Shown piece after piece: positions 1-8,589 of a stretch of 64,000 nt of DNA. The position numbers and the translations under genes are program-made. The notes under the pieces were generated by a model. It saw nothing but the letters and a program-made list of their open reading frames with translations. It was not told the DNA's origin and did no database searches. Positions within the stretch are counted from its first letter, which is position 1. Each line of letters opens with the position of its first letter. This DNA is from CAXMNX01 sp964194845 (GTDB lineage: Bacteria; Pseudomonadota; Alphaproteobacteria; Rhodobacterales; Rhodobacteraceae): the NCBI GenBank assembly GCA_964194845.1, contig CAXMNX010000047.1, positions 1 to 64,000 on the forward strand. Reading direction: 5' to 3'.

Positions 1-67
1 GAGCTTTCAGATGCGTGCTGACTGCTGACTGACATTCGATGAGGTCCCTCATATCACCCCTCAAAAT

Positions 68-169
68 CTATGAGAACGCATGAGACTTTTCAAGACCTCA
101 ATAGACACATATCCAGTAATGGCCCTGTAATCTATGGAATAAATGAGACTTCTATGAACCCATGAGACT
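68..169. repeat. Three imperfect short direct repeats
   Basis: The unit CTATG-(5 to 7 nt)-ATGAGACT occurs at 68-87, 132-150 and 152-169, with the ATGAGACT core identical in all three. A short perfect inverted repeat (ATGAGG-TC-CCTCAT) sits just before, at 40-53. The stretch 1-272 is AT-rich relative to the rest of the window and I see no gene in it. The repeats could be binding sites controlling a gene left of the window; that is inference. Confidence 0.5.
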
Positions 170-272
170 ATAATTTGGTGGTGATCGGCTCCACCACTGA
201 ATTCAAAATAAACGCAATTCGCTACAAACGTTCGCGGTGTTTTATATCTCGCGTTCAGGCGTCACATGAGCT

Positions 273-986
273 TCAATCGGCATTGCACGGCCAGTTTGAA
301 GGTATGGTCAGACCCTCGGGCAGTTTGGTCTCGTTGTCACCGCAGGCTTGCTCAAGCTGGGATTGAGTAAGACCCACCGCTTGACTCAAATCGACGCCTT
401 CGAGGCGGCTCCTGAAGATAAATGCATCCGTCATTACGGCGCCTGTCATGTCCGCATCAAGAAACACGCTGCGTGGCATGATCGCGCCGGTCATATCAGC
501 GCCGACAAGTTTGGCACCACTGAAGTCGTTCCGGTAGAAATCTCCATTCGCCAGATTGGCGCCGGTCAGGTCAGCGCCGACGAATTTCACGCGCAAGAAC
601 TCGGCTTTGACCAATCGGGTGTTAATAAGCGTCGCGCCGCTGAAATCGGCGCGGCTTGCCAAGGCTTTTTCGAGATTTGCCCCCGTTAGATCGGCCATAT
701 TGAACGCCGTGCGCACGATCTCGCTTAAATGAAGATTAGCGCCCGCAAGATTGGCTTCCTGCATCCCGGTGCCTGACAGGAAAGCGCCTTCAAAAATACC
801 TCCGCTGAGGTCTTGCCCGCCCAGCATTAATCGTTCTTTGGAGCAATTGGACCAGTCGACCTCAGGTTCTGGGCGATCGCGGCACTTCGCAAATGCCATG
901 GAATTTGAAACGATAAGGAACAGAACAACCAATAAAAACGTGACGACACGCTTTTTGGCCTCATCGGCAGGAACCACATTGTACAT
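273..986 (-). CDS. Secreted pentapeptide-repeat protein
   Basis: The protein has an N-terminal hydrophobic signal (VVTFLLVVLFLIVSNSMAFA) followed by a Cys-containing segment and then about 25 tandem pentapeptide units of the A(D/N)LXX type (ANLAGANLHL, ADLTGANLEK, ADMTGAIM), predicted to form a right-handed quadrilateral beta-helix. It is therefore probably exported to the periplasm. Two start codons are possible, 992 and 986; the GAGGA on the minus strand lies about 8 nt before 986 but only 2 nt before 992, so 986 is preferred. The two cysteines before the repeats (CRDRPEPEVDWSNC) are typical of exported members. No partner gene reveals a role. Pentapeptide folds are structural, so no function is assigned. 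Confidence 0.8.
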   Translation of the reverse strand: MYNVVPADEAKKRVVTFLLVVLFLIVSNSMAFAKCRDRPEPEVDWSNCSKERLMLGGQDLSGGIFEGAFLSGTGMQEANLAGANLHLSEIVRTAFNMADLTGANLEKALASRADFSGATLINTRLVKAEFLRVKFVGADLTGANLANGDFYRNDFSGAKLVGADMTGAIMPRSVFLDADMTGAVMTDAFIFRSRLEGVDLSQAVGLTQSQLEQACGDNETKLPEGLTIPSNWPCNAD

Positions 987-1193
987 CACCATTGTCCTCT
1001 AAGGGAATCCTCAAACTACTTGACTTGGTGGCATTGTATTCTTGTCTGACGTTAGCGCCAATGGAACAGTTTAGTGTGCCTTGAAAAGACGCGCGTATTA
1101 CGCTCGCAGGCGTGCCCGTCATCAGTTGTCCAGGCTTTCGTGGTAGCGCCAGCAGGTGTAAAGTGGCTGTTGCGGAAAAGTTTGATATCCAAT

Positions 1194-4166
1194 TCAGCCA
1201 AAGTTTTTCAGGCTCTGCCTGGCACGCAATTCCCAGGCTTTGGCCTTGCGGCGTTCGGCGGCTTCTATTGCGTCCGCGAAGCATTGCCTTACCGCAGTTG
1301 ACGCGCCGCCCGACTGGGCCAGCAACTCGCCCTTGATACGGTAAATCTCGGGCTCGGCATAACCCTCTGCTGTCTTGGCCATGACCTCTTCGGCACCGGT
1401 AATTTCCTTCAATCCTTCTTCAGGGTTGCCGAGACTGCCGAGTGCCTCGCCGAGCAAGGCAAGGTACTGGGTCCGATGCGCCAGTGCGCCCGCGCCCAAT
1501 TCTCCGGCTAAACCATCGCGCATAGATTGCAGGCCTTCGTCGCCCCTGCCGGTCAGGCACAGCGCCCAACCGCGCATGATCATTGCGTGTCCCAGCCAGG
1601 CAAGAAAGTTCTGTTCTAGCGACAATTTCAGCAGGTCTTCGGCAATCTCGCGCACACGTTCCGTATTGCCCAGAACGTGCTCGACCTGGGTCGCGATCCA
1701 AAGCGAAAATCCGATACTGAACTGATGCGACGATGCCCGCGCGGCATTCAGGCTTGCTTCGTTCAACGCCACCGCATTTTTCGTGTTTCCGAGTATCGCC
1801 TGGGTCAAGGCACCGAAGCCCAGCCCCACAATGCCGGGGTCTTCGCCCCAGCGCGCGATCCAGAATTGATGCTGGTCAGGAGCATAGTATGAAACACCCT
1901 CGGCGAGATGTTTTTCTGCGCGTTTCAATTCACCGAGGAACAGAGAATTATAGCCGTGCGCGACGTTGGCTGGCAGCTGGTAGTCCTTGTCATCGCTCAA
2001 TTTGGCTTGTGCCAACAGGCGTTCTCCCACAGCGTCTGACTGTTTCAGCTCGCCGCGCAGAGCGTGAAATCTGTGCAGCGCCAGATAAACAGGGAAATGC
2101 TCGAGGGTTTCTTCACTACGTTCGCAAATCATTTTGGCCCGGTGATAAATAGTTTCCGCCTCTACGGTCGCCCAGCCCTTCGACATTGTGTAACCGGCAC
2201 CCAACAATAACAAGATTGGCAATTCATCCTCGTCGCGTTCTGCCGACTTGGGCAGCTTTCCAAGCAGTTCGCGGGCGTGTTCCAGGTGGTTGATGGCTTC
2301 GGTATTTGCCGAGCGCTGTATGAAGCGCTCGCCGGCTGCGCGAAGATAAGTAATTGCCTTGCGCGTCAACTGGGCGGCTTCGTAATGATGGGCCAGAATC
2401 TCCGGCTGATCGGTGATCTGCGAGGCAAACTTGGTCTCGATTGCTTCTGCGACGCGGGCGTGCAGGCGCTGCCGTTTCGCCCGCACAAGGCTGTTATAGG
2501 CGGCGTCCTGAACAAGCCCGTGTTTAAAGGAATAAATAGCTGCAGGGATGGTGCCGCGTCGGAAGATCAGCTGCGACTCGACAAGCTGTCGCAGCGCGTC
2601 TTCAAGGTCATGTTCGTTCATTTCCGAGATGGACGACAGCAATTCGTAGGAAAACTGGCGCCCGATCACCGAACCGATCAATGCCACCTCTTTTACCGGT
2701 GCCAGCTTGTCGAGGCGGGCCATCAGGGAATCTTGCAACGTTTCCGGTAGTGCGAATGACGGCAGCGGCAGGTCAGCCACATAGCGATCGCCTGCATCGG
2801 TCAAATATTCGCTTTCCAGAAGCGATTTGGTCAGTTCCTCGATGAACAGTGGCACACCATCACTTTTCTCGACGATCTGGCGCACAATCTCGGCCGGCAG
2901 GGGTTTCCCGGCCACATTGATCACCGCGTCTTCGATGGTTTTGGTTGAAAGTCGGCTCAGCGGTAATGTGGTTACGTGTGGCAGATGCGTCCAGGAAGGC
3001 TCGAAAACCGGCCTGTAGCTGGCCAGTAACAAAACCCGATGGCTTTTTATCTCGTCGATCAGCAGATCGAGATATTCCAGCGTCGTCGGGTCAACCCAAT
3101 GCAAATCCTCGATCAGCAACAGCAGCGGTTCAGCGGCGGATTGCACCTTAATCTGGTTGATCAATGCCGCAAGGGTGTTGTCCTTGATCTTTTGCGGGCT
3201 GATCTCCAGCACGCCGTAACGCTTGTCGGCGGGCACCGACAGCAAATCGGCATATAACGGTGCGACGCTGGCAGTATCGAGCCCCGCCGCTTCGATTGTC
3301 GCTTCCAGCCGGTCGAGTTTTTCCTCGACCGACATATCGCGTCGGATGCCCGCACGGCGCTGCAATCCGTTTATGATCGGGTATAACGCGCTGTTGCCAT
3401 GATAAGGCGAGCAATAGCTGCGCAGGCAACGCGCCATGTCGGCGGTAGCAATTTCTTCAAGTTCTTCGGCAAGGCGCGATTTGCCGATATCTGCCTCGCC
3501 AGACAACAGGACCACTTGTCCAGAGCCGCTCAGCGCCTCCTGCCAACGCCGTTTGAGGACACCGATTTCTTCTTCCCGTCCGGTCAGCGGCGTCAGTTCA
3601 ATGCCCTGGCGTCGCGCGGCAAAGCGGCTATCCATCGCCTGATCAGAAACCACCTGCCAGGCCTGCACCCGATGGTCAAACCCTTTGAGATCGTGTTCGC
3701 CCAGATCGGTTAATTCGAACAGCCCGCCAACCAATCTGTATGTCTCGTTTGAAATCACCAGGCCGTCATGAGCCGCAAGGGCCTGAAGCCGGGCAGCAAG
3801 GTTTGGTGTTTCTCCGACGACGGCGCGTTGCTGCGCGCTGTCGCTGCCAAGAACGTCGCCGACAACCACGCTGCCAGTGGCGATGCCGACGCGCGAATGC
3901 AGTTTGACATCAGGATGAGCGTCAAGCGAACGGATGGCTTCAATTATTTCCAGCCCGGTTCGCACGGCCCGTTCCGGATCGTGTTCATCGGCGGTCGGAT
4001 AACCGAAATACACCAGCACCCCATCGCCCAGATAGTTAGCGATGTAACCGTTGTAGCGCTTTACGACAGTTTCGCAGCAGGTCTGGTAGCGCATGCTAAT
4101 GTCGCGCATGTCCTCGGCGTCAAGTTTCACCGAAAGGGCAGTGGAATCTGCCAGATCGCAAAACAT
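1194..4166 (-). CDS. Class III nucleotide cyclase / AAA ATPase / TPR protein, N-terminus lost
   Basis: Domains in order: class III adenylate/guanylate cyclase (residues about 1-180; FCDLADST with the first metal Asp, GDGVLVYFGYP with the second, VVGETPNLAARL), an AAA/STAND-type ATPase (Walker A GEADIGKS, Walker B LLLLIEDLHW), then a long TPR-like C-terminus. Family members normally open with extra sequence before an ERRQLTVMFCDL-type block. Here codons upstream of the only ATG still read VAPSGAAPNGNSNAERRHLT, the expected linker, but hit a TAA near 4228 with no ATG or GTG. The gene is thus cut at its 5' end, exactly where a plus-strand relative begins. The 990-residue remainder is open. Whether it is translated from ATG 4166 is uncertain because that start removes the first strand of the cyclase fold. 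Confidence 0.8.
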   Translation of the reverse strand: MFCDLADSTALSVKLDAEDMRDISMRYQTCCETVVKRYNGYIANYLGDGVLVYFGYPTADEHDPERAVRTGLEIIEAIRSLDAHPDVKLHSRVGIATGSVVVGDVLGSDSAQQRAVVGETPNLAARLQALAAHDGLVISNETYRLVGGLFELTDLGEHDLKGFDHRVQAWQVVSDQAMDSRFAARRQGIELTPLTGREEEIGVLKRRWQEALSGSGQVVLLSGEADIGKSRLAEELEEIATADMARCLRSYCSPYHGNSALYPIINGLQRRAGIRRDMSVEEKLDRLEATIEAAGLDTASVAPLYADLLSVPADKRYGVLEISPQKIKDNTLAALINQIKVQSAAEPLLLLIEDLHWVDPTTLEYLDLLIDEIKSHRVLLLASYRPVFEPSWTHLPHVTTLPLSRLSTKTIEDAVINVAGKPLPAEIVRQIVEKSDGVPLFIEELTKSLLESEYLTDAGDRYVADLPLPSFALPETLQDSLMARLDKLAPVKEVALIGSVIGRQFSYELLSSISEMNEHDLEDALRQLVESQLIFRRGTIPAAIYSFKHGLVQDAAYNSLVRAKRQRLHARVAEAIETKFASQITDQPEILAHHYEAAQLTRKAITYLRAAGERFIQRSANTEAINHLEHARELLGKLPKSAERDEDELPILLLLGAGYTMSKGWATVEAETIYHRAKMICERSEETLEHFPVYLALHRFHALRGELKQSDAVGERLLAQAKLSDDKDYQLPANVAHGYNSLFLGELKRAEKHLAEGVSYYAPDQHQFWIARWGEDPGIVGLGFGALTQAILGNTKNAVALNEASLNAARASSHQFSIGFSLWIATQVEHVLGNTERVREIAEDLLKLSLEQNFLAWLGHAMIMRGWALCLTGRGDEGLQSMRDGLAGELGAGALAHRTQYLALLGEALGSLGNPEEGLKEITGAEEVMAKTAEGYAEPEIYRIKGELLAQSGGASTAVRQCFADAIEAAERRKAKAWELRARQSLKNFG

Positions 4167-4215
4167 GACCGTCAGATGACGGCGTTCCGCATTGCTGTTT
4201 CCATTTGGCGCGGCG

Positions 4216-4719
4216 CCGCTCGGTGCGACTTACGTGCGGCTGGGCGATATAGACAAGGGCCTGTCCCTGCTTTCGAAATCGGTAGAGCGGGCGATAGAAA
4301 TGAACCGTATGGTCGATTTTTCGCTTTTGCATTACTGGCGCTCCCAGGGTGAGCTGCACTCGGGCGACGTCGCCACAGCGCTAAAGATCGCCGAACGCGG
4401 CCTGGAGTATTCAATTACCTACAAAGGGCAGGGCCATCAGGCATGGCTGCTGCGGGTGCTGGGCGAGGTCCATTGGCGGATGGGCGAGCAACACTACGCA
4501 AAGGCAGACGGATATTTCAGGCAGTCGCTTGACCTGGCCAGCATCCCGGAAATGCGACCGCTGTTGGCCAGATGCCAGATCGGTATTGCCACGTTGTGCG
4601 AAAAAACCGGGAAACGGTCCGAAGCAGAAGCCGCTCTGAGCGCGGCGCAAACACTGTGCCAGGACATGGGCATGACATATTGGCTGGATGAAATCGCAGC
4701 AGCCAGAGTTCGTATCTAG
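4216..4719 (+). pseudogene. 3' TPR fragment of a second cyclase/ATPase/TPR gene
   Basis: From about 4216 the plus strand encodes the C-terminal end of the same multidomain family: an AERGLEYSITYKGQGHQAWL block, then LRVLGEVHWRMG, MRPLLARCQIGIATLCEKTG and MTYWLDEIAAARVRI, matching the usual end of cyclase/ATPase/TPR proteins. The open frame can be extended back to a TTG at 4192, but those codons are just the complement of the minus-strand cyclase gene, so no true start exists. No cyclase or ATPase domain is present. It lies head to head with the 5'-truncated gene 1194-4166, with a perfect 10-bp palindrome (GCGGCGCCGC, 4210-4219) at the junction. I read it as a remnant left by a rearrangement. 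Confidence 0.7.
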
Positions 4720-4798
4720 ATTCAAAATATAATCAATTCATGCAGTTCTGATCGCGCAAGCAAAACCTCACAACCTCAAATCCAAGAAAGACCAGCTC

Positions 4799-5974
4799 AT
4801 GGAATTCGACGAAACCCGGCTCAGAGACTTTGGTATCACCATCACTCGGCTAAGCCGTGGAGAGAATATCAGCCGGGCAGAGGCGCGCGACTGTTGGCGC
4901 CAGATTTGCAATGAAGAACAACCTGATTTGCAACAGGGCGCATTCATTGCAGCACTGATGGCCAAGGGGGAAACGCCGGATGAAATTGCCGGGACATTCG
5001 AGGCACTGTACGAATTTGACACGACCAAGGTGACAGTCGATACGCCCGAGCCGATCATCGACAACTGTGGCACCGGTGCCGATACGTTGAAGACGTTCAA
5101 CATCAGTTCGGCTGCGGCCATCGTTGCGGCCGCGTGCGGGCTTTACGTAGTGCGCCACGCGGCGCGGGCAATCTCGTCGAAATGCGGCGCGATCGACGTG
5201 ATCGAGGCACTGGGTGTCAACGTTGAATCAGCACCGGAATTGCCCAAGCAAAGTATTGAGAAGGCTGGTATCGGTGCCTGGAACGCATTCCTGCCCAGCA
5301 TTCACCCAAAGACGCTCGGCCGGGTGCTGTCGCAAATCCGTTTTGGATCAACCATCAATATAGTTGGCCCGCTGCTTAATCCGACGATGCCCGAGTATAA
5401 AGTTATGGGCGTGCCCAACGTCGGCATGATCGACGTCGAGGCAAAGACCATGAAGGAGCTTGGCGTCAAGCGCGCCTTTGTCATGCACGGGCTGGAAACC
5501 GGGTCCGACAAGGGTATGGACGAACTTTCCACCGTCGGGCCATCCAAATTCGCCGAACTGCGCCCCGACGGCAGCATAGAACACGGATCGCTCACACCAG
5601 AGCAGTTCGGGTTGAAACCGGCCAAATTCGAGGACATTGCATCAAGCGGCGATGTCGGGCGGGACGCCACTGCGCTGCTGCGCGTTATCACTGGTGCCGA
5701 CCAGGGGCCACGAAGCGACATTGTCTGCCTGAACGCTGCTCCGATGCTTTACGTGATGGGCAAGGCTGCGACGCTGGAAGAAGGCATCGCCATGTCACGG
5801 CAGGCCATTGCCAGCGGGGCGGCTCTGACGAAGTTGCGTGACTGGGTAACCTGGCAGAACGACACACCGGGGGGCTGGCCTGCCAGTTCTGGACAAAATG
5901 CTTGCTGGCGCGGCCTAGGAGATCCCGGATATGCAGTTCGTCCTATGTTTGGCCCGCACATTTCGTGCGCGTGA
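4799..5974 (+). CDS. TrpD-like phosphoribosyltransferase, C-terminal frameshift
   Basis: This is the anthranilate phosphoribosyltransferase fold: an N-terminal helical domain, GTGAD (about residues 91-95, PRPP loop), TFNIS, SSKCGAIDVIEALG, GPLLNP and the metal-binding DE in GMDELSTVG. The anthranilate-binding features differ: the KHGNR block of true TrpD reads RHAAR, and the Arg just before the TxFN strand is not conserved. So the acceptor is probably not anthranilate. As sequenced, the last 35 or so residues are non-homologous. Removing one G from the G6 run at 5869-5874 gives the normal ending LPVLDKMLAGAA and a TAG at 5916-5918 (372 aa). The adjacent HAD phosphatase gene suggests a transferase-then-phosphatase pathway. 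No trp genes are nearby. Confidence 0.75.
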   Translation: MEFDETRLRDFGITITRLSRGENISRAEARDCWRQICNEEQPDLQQGAFIAALMAKGETPDEIAGTFEALYEFDTTKVTVDTPEPIIDNCGTGADTLKTFNISSAAAIVAAACGLYVVRHAARAISSKCGAIDVIEALGVNVESAPELPKQSIEKAGIGAWNAFLPSIHPKTLGRVLSQIRFGSTINIVGPLLNPTMPEYKVMGVPNVGMIDVEAKTMKELGVKRAFVMHGLETGSDKGMDELSTVGPSKFAELRPDGSIEHGSLTPEQFGLKPAKFEDIASSGDVGRDATALLRVITGADQGPRSDIVCLNAAPMLYVMGKAATLEEGIAMSRQAIASGAALTKLRDWVTWQNDTPGGWPASSGQNACWRGLGDPGYAVRPMFGPHISCA

Positions 5975-6643
5975 GTGCCGGTGACAGCGATGCACCACGA
6001 TGGATTGGCCGGTGTCATTTTCGACATGGACGGGACCGTGTCGGACACCTGGGCGGTTTCGCTGTCGTCGTTTCGCACGGCGATAGCCGAACTTGCGCCG
6101 CGCCCTTACACCGACAAGGAATTGATGGCTTTTGCCGGTCCGGCTGAAGAGGGAATTTTAGAACGGTTGGTGCCAGATCACTGGGAACAGTGTTTTGAGC
6201 TTTATATCAAAACATACGCCTCGCGGATCACACTGCGGGAAGCACTTTTTGACGGGCTGAACGAGGTTCTGGATCATCTGCGATCTCGTCGTGTTTTGTT
6301 GGCTATCGTTTCCGGCAAATCGCTTCGGGCTGTCGAGATTACGCTTGAGCGCGCCGACATCACCGACCGATTTGAAATACTCAAGGCAGGCTCGCCCGAA
6401 GGCGACGTGAAGTCGGAAAACATTCGGCTCATACTTGATGCCTGGGGGTTCGATCCGCGCCGTGTGGCCTACGTCGGCGACGCCATTGCGGACATGAACG
6501 CGGCACACGCAGCGGGTGTCATTGCAGTTGGCGCAGCCTGGTCAGAGACCGCAAATATCGACGACCTGAGAGGCGTCGGTGCCGATGTTGTGTTTTCTCA
6601 AGTCGACGAATTTTTTCTGTGGCTGAAGGCCTGCACGCAATAG
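5975..6643 (+). CDS. HAD-family phosphatase (phosphoglycolate phosphatase-like)
   Basis: A 222-residue HAD hydrolase of the Gph/PGP type. Motif I is IFDMDGTVSDTW, motif II is the VSGKS segment, and the acidic motif IV is VGDAIADMNAAHAAG. A helical cap follows motif I. The product is likely a soluble phosphatase for a small phosphorylated metabolite. The start could be GTG 5975 or ATG 5990; neither has a strong Shine-Dalgarno. When the TrpD-like gene is frame-corrected it stops at 5918, leaving about 60-70 nt between the two genes, consistent with co-transcription. Its substrate cannot be told from sequence; dephosphorylation of the upstream enzyme's ribotide product is an inference from context. 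Confidence 0.8.
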   Translation: MPVTAMHHDGLAGVIFDMDGTVSDTWAVSLSSFRTAIAELAPRPYTDKELMAFAGPAEEGILERLVPDHWEQCFELYIKTYASRITLREALFDGLNEVLDHLRSRRVLLAIVSGKSLRAVEITLERADITDRFEILKAGSPEGDVKSENIRLILDAWGFDPRRVAYVGDAIADMNAAHAAGVIAVGAAWSETANIDDLRGVGADVVFSQVDEFFLWLKACTQ

Positions 6644-6749
6644 CCCGGCAGATTTTCGGGCGTGAGCATCCGGGAGGATCAGGAAGCATTGCTTGCGGTT
6701 GCGCCGCAACCTCGTGATATATTGCGGTGATTTGGAGGGTGAACCGGCG

Positions 6750-8525
6750 ATGCCCGGACATAGAAAACTTGCAGCCATATTGGTGGCCGATGTTGTTGGG
6801 TTCAGTCGGCTTACCGGGGCCGACGAAGATCGTACGTTGGCGCGATTGCGGGCTTTGCGAAGTGATCTGATTGATCCGACCATTGCCGTGCACAACGGTC
6901 GCGTCGTCAAGGGAACGGGCGACGGCGTGCTTGTGGAATTTCGAAGCGTGGTTGATGCCGTGCGGTGCGCGGTTGAAATTCTGGACGCGATGATCGAACG
7001 AAACGCAGGGGTGCCTTCCGCGCGCAGAATCCAATTTCGAATCGGTATTCACATCGGTGATGTCGTGGAAGAAAGCGACGGTGATCTGATGGGGGATGGT
7101 GTTAATATTGCAGCGCGGCTGGAGGGGGTTGCTGAGCCGGGGGCGATTTGCCTGTCAGAGGACGCCTATCGTCAGGTCAGATCCAAGCTTGATCTTTCGG
7201 TTGAGGATCTTGGTGAGACTGCACTCAAAAATATCGCGGAGCCTTTGCGGCTTTATATGCTCAGGTCTGGAACGGCGGAAAATGCAGAGACTGCCCAGCA
7301 ACCCGATCAGGACCTCAGCCCCGCGCTTTCTGACAAACCATCTATCGCGGTTCTTCCTTTCACGAACATGTCCGACGACCCAAATCAGGAGTATTTCGTC
7401 GACGGCATGGTCGAGGACATAATTACCGCTTTGTCACGTTTCGATCAGCTTTTCGTCATCGCGCGCAATTCCAGTTTTGTTTACAAAGGCAGGGCTGTTG
7501 ATGTGAAGCAGGTCGGTCGCGATCTGGGCGTGCGTTATGTGCTTGAGGGCAGCGTGCGCAAGGTCGGCGACAAGGTGCGAATTACTGGTCAATTGATAGA
7601 CGGAGCAAACGGCGCGCATCTGTGGGCGGAGCGGTTCGATGGGCAACTGGAAGACGTCTTTGATCTTCAGGACCGGATCACCGCCAACGTGGTCGGGGCG
7701 ATCGAACCAACCGTTCGTAAGGCCGAGATTGAACGGTCGCGGCGCAAACCGGCGGGCAATCTTGGGGCCTATGATTTCTATTTGCGTGCACTTCCTCACA
7801 TCTATGCGATCCGACCGGACGAAAATCGGAAGGCGATTGAGCTGCTCGACAAGGCGATAGACCTTGACCCGAACTATGCACCGGCACTGGCCCATGCCGG
7901 GTGGTGCCTTGTGCAGCGCATCACGCGATCCTGGTCACCCGTCGGCGAGGATGACGTGACCACGGCGGTGTCGTTGGCGCGTCGGGCACTTGCCGCCGGA
8001 AGTGACGAACCGATCAGTATTGTGCTTGGTGGGTTTGTCCTGGTGGCACTAAAGCAAGATTATCACACCGGACTTGATGCCGTTCGACGTGCGGCTTCGC
8101 TGAACCCCGGGTCGGGCTTCGTAAATGCCATGGCCGGCTACGCGCTGGTTTTTGGTGACGATCCCGAGGCTGGAAAAATCCTGTTGGCCCGAGCCATGGC
8201 GCTTGGCCCGTTGGACGCCAACTTTTTCAGCCATCTCATTGGCTCCGCGTGCGCGCACCTCTTTTGCGGTCGACCCGATATCGCAGTGAAACTGGCCGAA
8301 CGCTCGGTTGCGCTCAACGCAGAATGGGATTCAGCCTATTTGTTTCTGATTGCCTGTTACGCGCAACTCGACCGCCAGTCGGATGCCGAGGCCGCGCTCG
8401 TCAAGTTGATAAAAATAGCGCCTGACGCGACGATATCCAGATACAAAGAATTATTGCCAATCAGGAATCCTGCCTCGCTGGATATGGTTCTGGACGGTTT
8501 GCGGAGCGTCGGGCTGCCTGAGTAG
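6750..8525 (+). CDS. Class III adenylate cyclase with FlgO/TolB-like and TPR regions
   Basis: A 591-residue protein when started at ATG 6750, chosen because GGAGGG lies about 10 nt upstream; an earlier in-frame start at 6693 lacks this. Residues 1-170 form a class III cyclase domain (AAILVADVVGFSRL with the first metal Asp; KGTGDGVLVEF with the second; GIHIGDVVEE; GDGVNIAARLE). After a linker comes the segment SIAVLPFTNMSDDPNQEYF...DGMVEDIITALSRF, the periplasmic-TolB/FlgO-like module seen in many rhizobial and roseobacter cyclases, then TPR-like helices (AIELLDKAIDLDPNYAPALA). Such proteins probably make cAMP and carry a protein-interaction tail. No membrane segment is obvious. It is monocistronic and converges on the methyltransferase gene. 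Confidence 0.88.
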   Translation: MPGHRKLAAILVADVVGFSRLTGADEDRTLARLRALRSDLIDPTIAVHNGRVVKGTGDGVLVEFRSVVDAVRCAVEILDAMIERNAGVPSARRIQFRIGIHIGDVVEESDGDLMGDGVNIAARLEGVAEPGAICLSEDAYRQVRSKLDLSVEDLGETALKNIAEPLRLYMLRSGTAENAETAQQPDQDLSPALSDKPSIAVLPFTNMSDDPNQEYFVDGMVEDIITALSRFDQLFVIARNSSFVYKGRAVDVKQVGRDLGVRYVLEGSVRKVGDKVRITGQLIDGANGAHLWAERFDGQLEDVFDLQDRITANVVGAIEPTVRKAEIERSRRKPAGNLGAYDFYLRALPHIYAIRPDENRKAIELLDKAIDLDPNYAPALAHAGWCLVQRITRSWSPVGEDDVTTAVSLARRALAAGSDEPISIVLGGFVLVALKQDYHTGLDAVRRAASLNPGSGFVNAMAGYALVFGDDPEAGKILLARAMALGPLDANFFSHLIGSACAHLFCGRPDIAVKLAERSVALNAEWDSAYLFLIACYAQLDRQSDAEAALVKLIKIAPDATISRYKELLPIRNPASLDMVLDGLRSVGLPE

Positions 8526-8589
8526 GCCTGCGCCCGGAACCGGTGCGTTTCTCGCTGGCGGCTCCACCATTATCGCTAAATCATGGTGA

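Noticed and set aside
4799..5974. Authentic trpD
   Set aside because: The anthranilate-binding motif is not conserved and no trp genes are adjacent, so the symbol was withheld.
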